Below are positions 37,459 through 40,529 of a DNA stretch of 40,529 nt, piece after piece; within the stretch, counting starts at the first letter, position 1; each line of letters starts with the position of its first letter. The stretch lies in NCBI GenBank assembly GCA_902603665.1, contig CACKVV010000003.1, positions 1 through 40,529 of the forward strand, in the 5' to 3' direction. Source of the DNA: an uncultured Pelagibacteraceae bacterium (lineage in GTDB: Bacteria > Pseudomonadota > Alphaproteobacteria > Pelagibacterales > Pelagibacteraceae). The notes beneath the pieces were generated by a model that saw only the letters and a program-made list of their open reading frames with translations, made no database searches and was not told where the DNA came from. Made by a program: the position numbers and the translations under genes.

Positions 37459-38145
37459 TCAAGATATATTATTCATCTCGTAAAATTTTTTAACCCTTCC
37501 CATAAATAAATTTTGATACATTTCTAATTCAGCTCCCTCAATTTTAAATTCTTGAAATAAGTTATCCTTTGTACAAAGAAGTATAATTCCTGCTTTCATC
37601 TTTGTTCCATGAACTACATCATGAGCTAAAGTGTATGCTCCAAGTTGTAAAAAATAATCTTGAATATAATCAACTTTTTTTGGTTTATTTGCTTGTTTAA
37701 AATCTACAACAACATCTTTTCCTTCATAAAAACCAATAAGGTCGGCAGTCCCTGCATATTGCTCAGGGTAATAAAGTGTTTCCTCCATACCATAAATTTC
37801 ATGTAATCTTCCTTTAATTCCTTTTTCAATTATTTCTTTTGCCATATTTTTATATTGCTCATTCGTTTCGAAAAAACTTTCGTTAATTCTTCCTCTTAAA
37901 AAATCTTCAATGTATGAATGCATTGACGTGCCTCGGGTTGAAGCTTCAGTTTTTATTCTATTGGCTTCTTTGTGACCTACTCTTTCTTTCCAATTTGCAA
38001 GAGCTGCTTTTTCTTCCTCAGATTTGGTAGCACTTAAAATAGTTGTGACACTTGGTAATTTTTCATCTCCAAAAAAATATTTTCTATATCCATTCTCTAT
38101 TGATCTCGATGACTTTGGGTAAGTATATTTATTATTCCACTCCAT
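37459..38145 (-). CDS. PD-(D/E)XK (RecB-fold) exonuclease, MGME1-like
   Basis: LPSVTTILSATKSEEEKAALANWKERVG, TRGTSMHSYIEDFL, YAGTADLIGFYEGKDVVVDFKQANKPKK, DYFLQLGAYTLAHD. Confidence 0.82.
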   Translation of the reverse strand: MEWNNKYTYPKSSRSIENGYRKYFFGDEKLPSVTTILSATKSEEEKAALANWKERVGHKEANRIKTEASTRGTSMHSYIEDFLRGRINESFFETNEQYKNMAKEIIEKGIKGRLHEIYGMEETLYYPEQYAGTADLIGFYEGKDVVVDFKQANKPKKVDYIQDYFLQLGAYTLAHDVVHGTKMKAGIILLCTKDNLFQEFKIEGAELEMYQNLFMGRVKKFYEMNNIS

Positions 38146-38182
38146 TAAATTTCTTATATTTGGATTTAAACTAAAAATGAAA

Positions 38183-39277
38183 CTAATTTTTGAGTTGTTT
38201 TGGATGGTTCTCTAGTCTTTCAACGTTTTCATTTTTTATAGCTTTTTCTATTTGTTCAGGATCTTTAATATTTTCTAGCGTTCTTGTAATTGATCTTGCG
38301 TCCGTTCCAAATTTATCAACTACAGTCATTGCTTCCTCTAATTTTTTTCTAAGTGAGATTATATTATCAAAATGTTTAGCAAATCTTGTACTTATTGTTT
38401 TTAAATGATTATAAATTTCAGTTGCACCCTTTTGAACTTTTAGAGATTGAAAACCCATGTGTAGAGATTGAAGATATGCTGATAGTGTATTTGGTCCACA
38501 AATTACAACTTTATATTTTTTCATTAGTTCTTGAGTTAATAATTCTTTAGTACTTGGATCTTGATATTCAGTTAACTCTTTATACAAACTTTCGGTAGGA
38601 GCATATACAATTGCAAAATCTGTTGTTTTCGGTGGAACAATATATTTTTCATTCACACTTTTGGCTTTTGCTTTAAATGCGGATGCTAGTTTTGATTTAG
38701 CATCTGCGACTGCTTTTTTATCATCTGCATCATAGCCATCTGTAATTGCTTTATATTTTTCAACTGGAAAATGGGAGTCTACTGGAACCAAAACATCTCC
38801 TTGAAGTTTAATTGCAAATTCAACATTCTCGCTGGTACTCTCCTTCATCTTCACATTTGTCATAAATTGTGACACTGGTAATAAATCTTTTATTAAAGCA
38901 TCCAAACTAAATTCTGCTAAAACTCCATATTTTTTCACACCTGCTAAGATTTTAGTTATGCCTTCTTGGCTTTGATTTAATAATTGTACTTGCTGATTAA
39001 AATTTCCAACTTTTTCATCCACTTTTGTTAGTGCCTCAGTCATGTCTTTTGTAACACCAGTTGACAGGCTATTAAATGAGGTCGACATTGCACCAAGTGA
39101 GTTATTAATAGTAGAATTAAGCGTATCTTTTAAACTTGAAATTTCTGATTTTAGATTTGCAATTTCCTCTGCTTCTTTTTTTTCATCTTTTTTTTGGTTA
39201 GATTTCAAATTTATGAACAGTATTGCTAAGGCAACACCAAATATTAAAACTAGAATAATTAATAAAATTATATCCAT
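38183..39277 (-). CDS. rmuC: RmuC-family DNA recombination protein
   Basis: N-terminal TM, coiled coil, VDSHFPVEKYKAI, DFAIVYAPTESLYKEL, VVICGPNTLSAYLQSLHMGFQSL. Confidence 0.92.
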   Translation of the reverse strand: MDIILLIILVLIFGVALAILFINLKSNQKKDEKKEAEEIANLKSEISSLKDTLNSTINNSLGAMSTSFNSLSTGVTKDMTEALTKVDEKVGNFNQQVQLLNQSQEGITKILAGVKKYGVLAEFSLDALIKDLLPVSQFMTNVKMKESTSENVEFAIKLQGDVLVPVDSHFPVEKYKAITDGYDADDKKAVADAKSKLASAFKAKAKSVNEKYIVPPKTTDFAIVYAPTESLYKELTEYQDPSTKELLTQELMKKYKVVICGPNTLSAYLQSLHMGFQSLKVQKGATEIYNHLKTISTRFAKHFDNIISLRKKLEEAMTVVDKFGTDARSITRTLENIKDPEQIEKAIKNENVERLENHPKQLKN

Positions 39278-39315
39278 GATTCGTAAGTAGTTATTTATAA
39301 TAAGACTAAAGTTTT

Positions 39316-39993
39316 TTATTTTGAAATCAAATTAATAACTTTTTTAATTCCCTGAATTTTCACACTTTTTTTAGATATCATCAAACAAGCTTGAGATTTT
39401 AAAATTTCACCATCTTTAAGAATTCTAAGATTGTTGGCTTTTAGGGTTTCACCAGTTGATGTTATGTCGGATATGATTTCAGAAGATCCTGTAAATGGAT
39501 AAATTTCTGTTGCACCAAGACTTTTAACTAACTTAAATTGAGTTACACCTCTTTGAAATAGAAATTCCCTAGTTAAGTTAGGATATTTGGTAGCAACTCT
39601 TAATCTACTTTTCTTTTTATCTTTAAACTCAAAAGCTATTTCTTCTAAATCAGCTAATGTCTGAACATCAATCCAGTCATCAGGAATAGCTATTACTAAT
39701 GTAGCATCACCAAAGTTATATTTTTTTTTAACCAAGATTTGTTTTTGAATATTAATTTCACTTTCTTTAAGTAAATCATAACCTGAGAAACCAATATCTA
39801 GAGATCCATCTCCTAATCTTTCTACAATCTCTCTTGCATGCAAGTAAGTAACATTGATATTTTTAAATCCTTTAATATAACCAAATAAATCTCTCTCTCC
39901 TCGTTCAGATAAAAGTTTTAATTTTTTTTTTGAAAAAACTTTTAAAACATTTTTTCTTAATCTTCCCTTGCTTGGTATTCCAATATTAATCAT
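39316..39993 (-). CDS. hisG: ATP phosphoribosyltransferase (short, HisZ-dependent form)
   Basis: INIGIPSKGRLRKNVLKVF, RLGDGSLDIGFSGYDLL, RVATKYPNLTREFLFQRGV, GATEIYPFTGSSEIISDITSTGETLKANNL; overlaps a HisZ-like gene. Confidence 0.94.
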   Translation of the reverse strand: MINIGIPSKGRLRKNVLKVFSKKKLKLLSERGERDLFGYIKGFKNINVTYLHAREIVERLGDGSLDIGFSGYDLLKESEINIQKQILVKKKYNFGDATLVIAIPDDWIDVQTLADLEEIAFEFKDKKKSRLRVATKYPNLTREFLFQRGVTQFKLVKSLGATEIYPFTGSSEIISDITSTGETLKANNLRILKDGEILKSQACLMISKKSVKIQGIKKVINLISK

Positions 39994-40529
39994 TTAAATT
40001 TATTGCAGCTCCTACTGCTGGTATTTTTTTGTTTGATCCAAGATCTCCAATTAAATTATCGTACCTTCCACCATTGATAATATTTATATTTTTAGATTTT
40101 TTTTTAATTTCAATTTTAAATACAAGACCAGTATAATATTCCAGTTGCCTACCAAATGAAGCTGAATATCTAATATTTAATTTTGAGACTTTATTTTTAG
40201 TTATTGGAAAATAGTTACTCTCAACTCGTAAATTAATTTTATTTTTTCTAAAAAATGAATTTAATTTATTTGCTGCTTGATCTATTGAGCAATTTATTTT
40301 GAGAAATTCTTTAATGATTTTTGCAACATTTTTTCCTTTTTTTGCTCTTCTTGGATCTTTTATTTTATTATTAAACCGTTCTAAAATTTCATTAACAGAT
40401 CTTCCAGCAATCATCTTGTATTGCGCTTGCTTAAGCATTTGTTGATATCTTTTTTTATCAATCTCAACAATTGTTGGATCAACATCGGAATTTGTTTCGA
40501 GACGTTTTAACAATTCATTAAAATAATTT
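39986..40529 (-). CDS. hisZ: ATP phosphoribosyltransferase regulatory subunit HisZ, N-terminus beyond the window
   Basis: HisRS-like SASFGRQLEYYTGLVFKIEI...INGGRYDNLIGDLG; reading frame open to the window edge (NYFNELLKRLE...). Confidence 0.88.
   Translation of the reverse strand, partial: NYFNELLKRLETNSDVDPTIVEIDKKRYQQMLKQAQYKMIAGRSVNEILERFNNKIKDPRRAKKGKNVAKIIKEFLKINCSIDQAANKLNSFFRKNKINLRVESNYFPITKNKVSKLNIRYSASFGRQLEYYTGLVFKIEIKKKSKNINIINGGRYDNLIGDLGSNKKIPAVGAAINLND

Noticed and set aside
1-40529. Search for CRISPR arrays, IS elements, integrases, toxin-antitoxin pairs or restriction-modification genes
   Set aside because: No repeat-spacer pattern, transposase motif or defence-gene signature seen by eye; gene content is core metabolic.

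Overview
The window is an AT-rich, densely packed chromosomal segment. Gene content and protein sequences look like SAR11/Pelagibacterales (Alphaproteobacteria); this assignment is inference, no database was searched. About 43 protein-coding genes are supportable, nearly all housekeeping: prmC-prfA-ispG-lysC, ubiG, argJ, secA, accA, glcB, recR-ybaB-dnaX, pheA-kdsB, a membrane-anchored cytochrome c, argF-argD, gcrA, a 14-gene same-strand run from rnd to folC, trxA, a three-gene nuclease/RmuC cluster, and hisG-hisZ. Two RNA elements are clear: a tandem glycine riboswitch in front of malate synthase (glcB), and an SRP (4.5S-type) RNA gene just upstream of dnaX with a consensus -10 box. I saw no mobile elements, CRISPR arrays, rRNA or convincing tRNA. 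No wholly new multi-gene system is evident. The best leads are: (1) an A10 run in dnaX where one-nucleotide slippage would give a gamma-like 424-aa product; (2) an AccA with a C-terminal membrane anchor, plus an AccD with a collapsed zinc-ribbon CxxC; (3) an MGME1-like RecB-fold nuclease between rmuC and sbcB; (4) noncanonical zinc motifs in four unrelated core proteins; (5) FolC active-site substitutions; (6) stop-to-stop convergent junctions with no room for an intergenic terminator.
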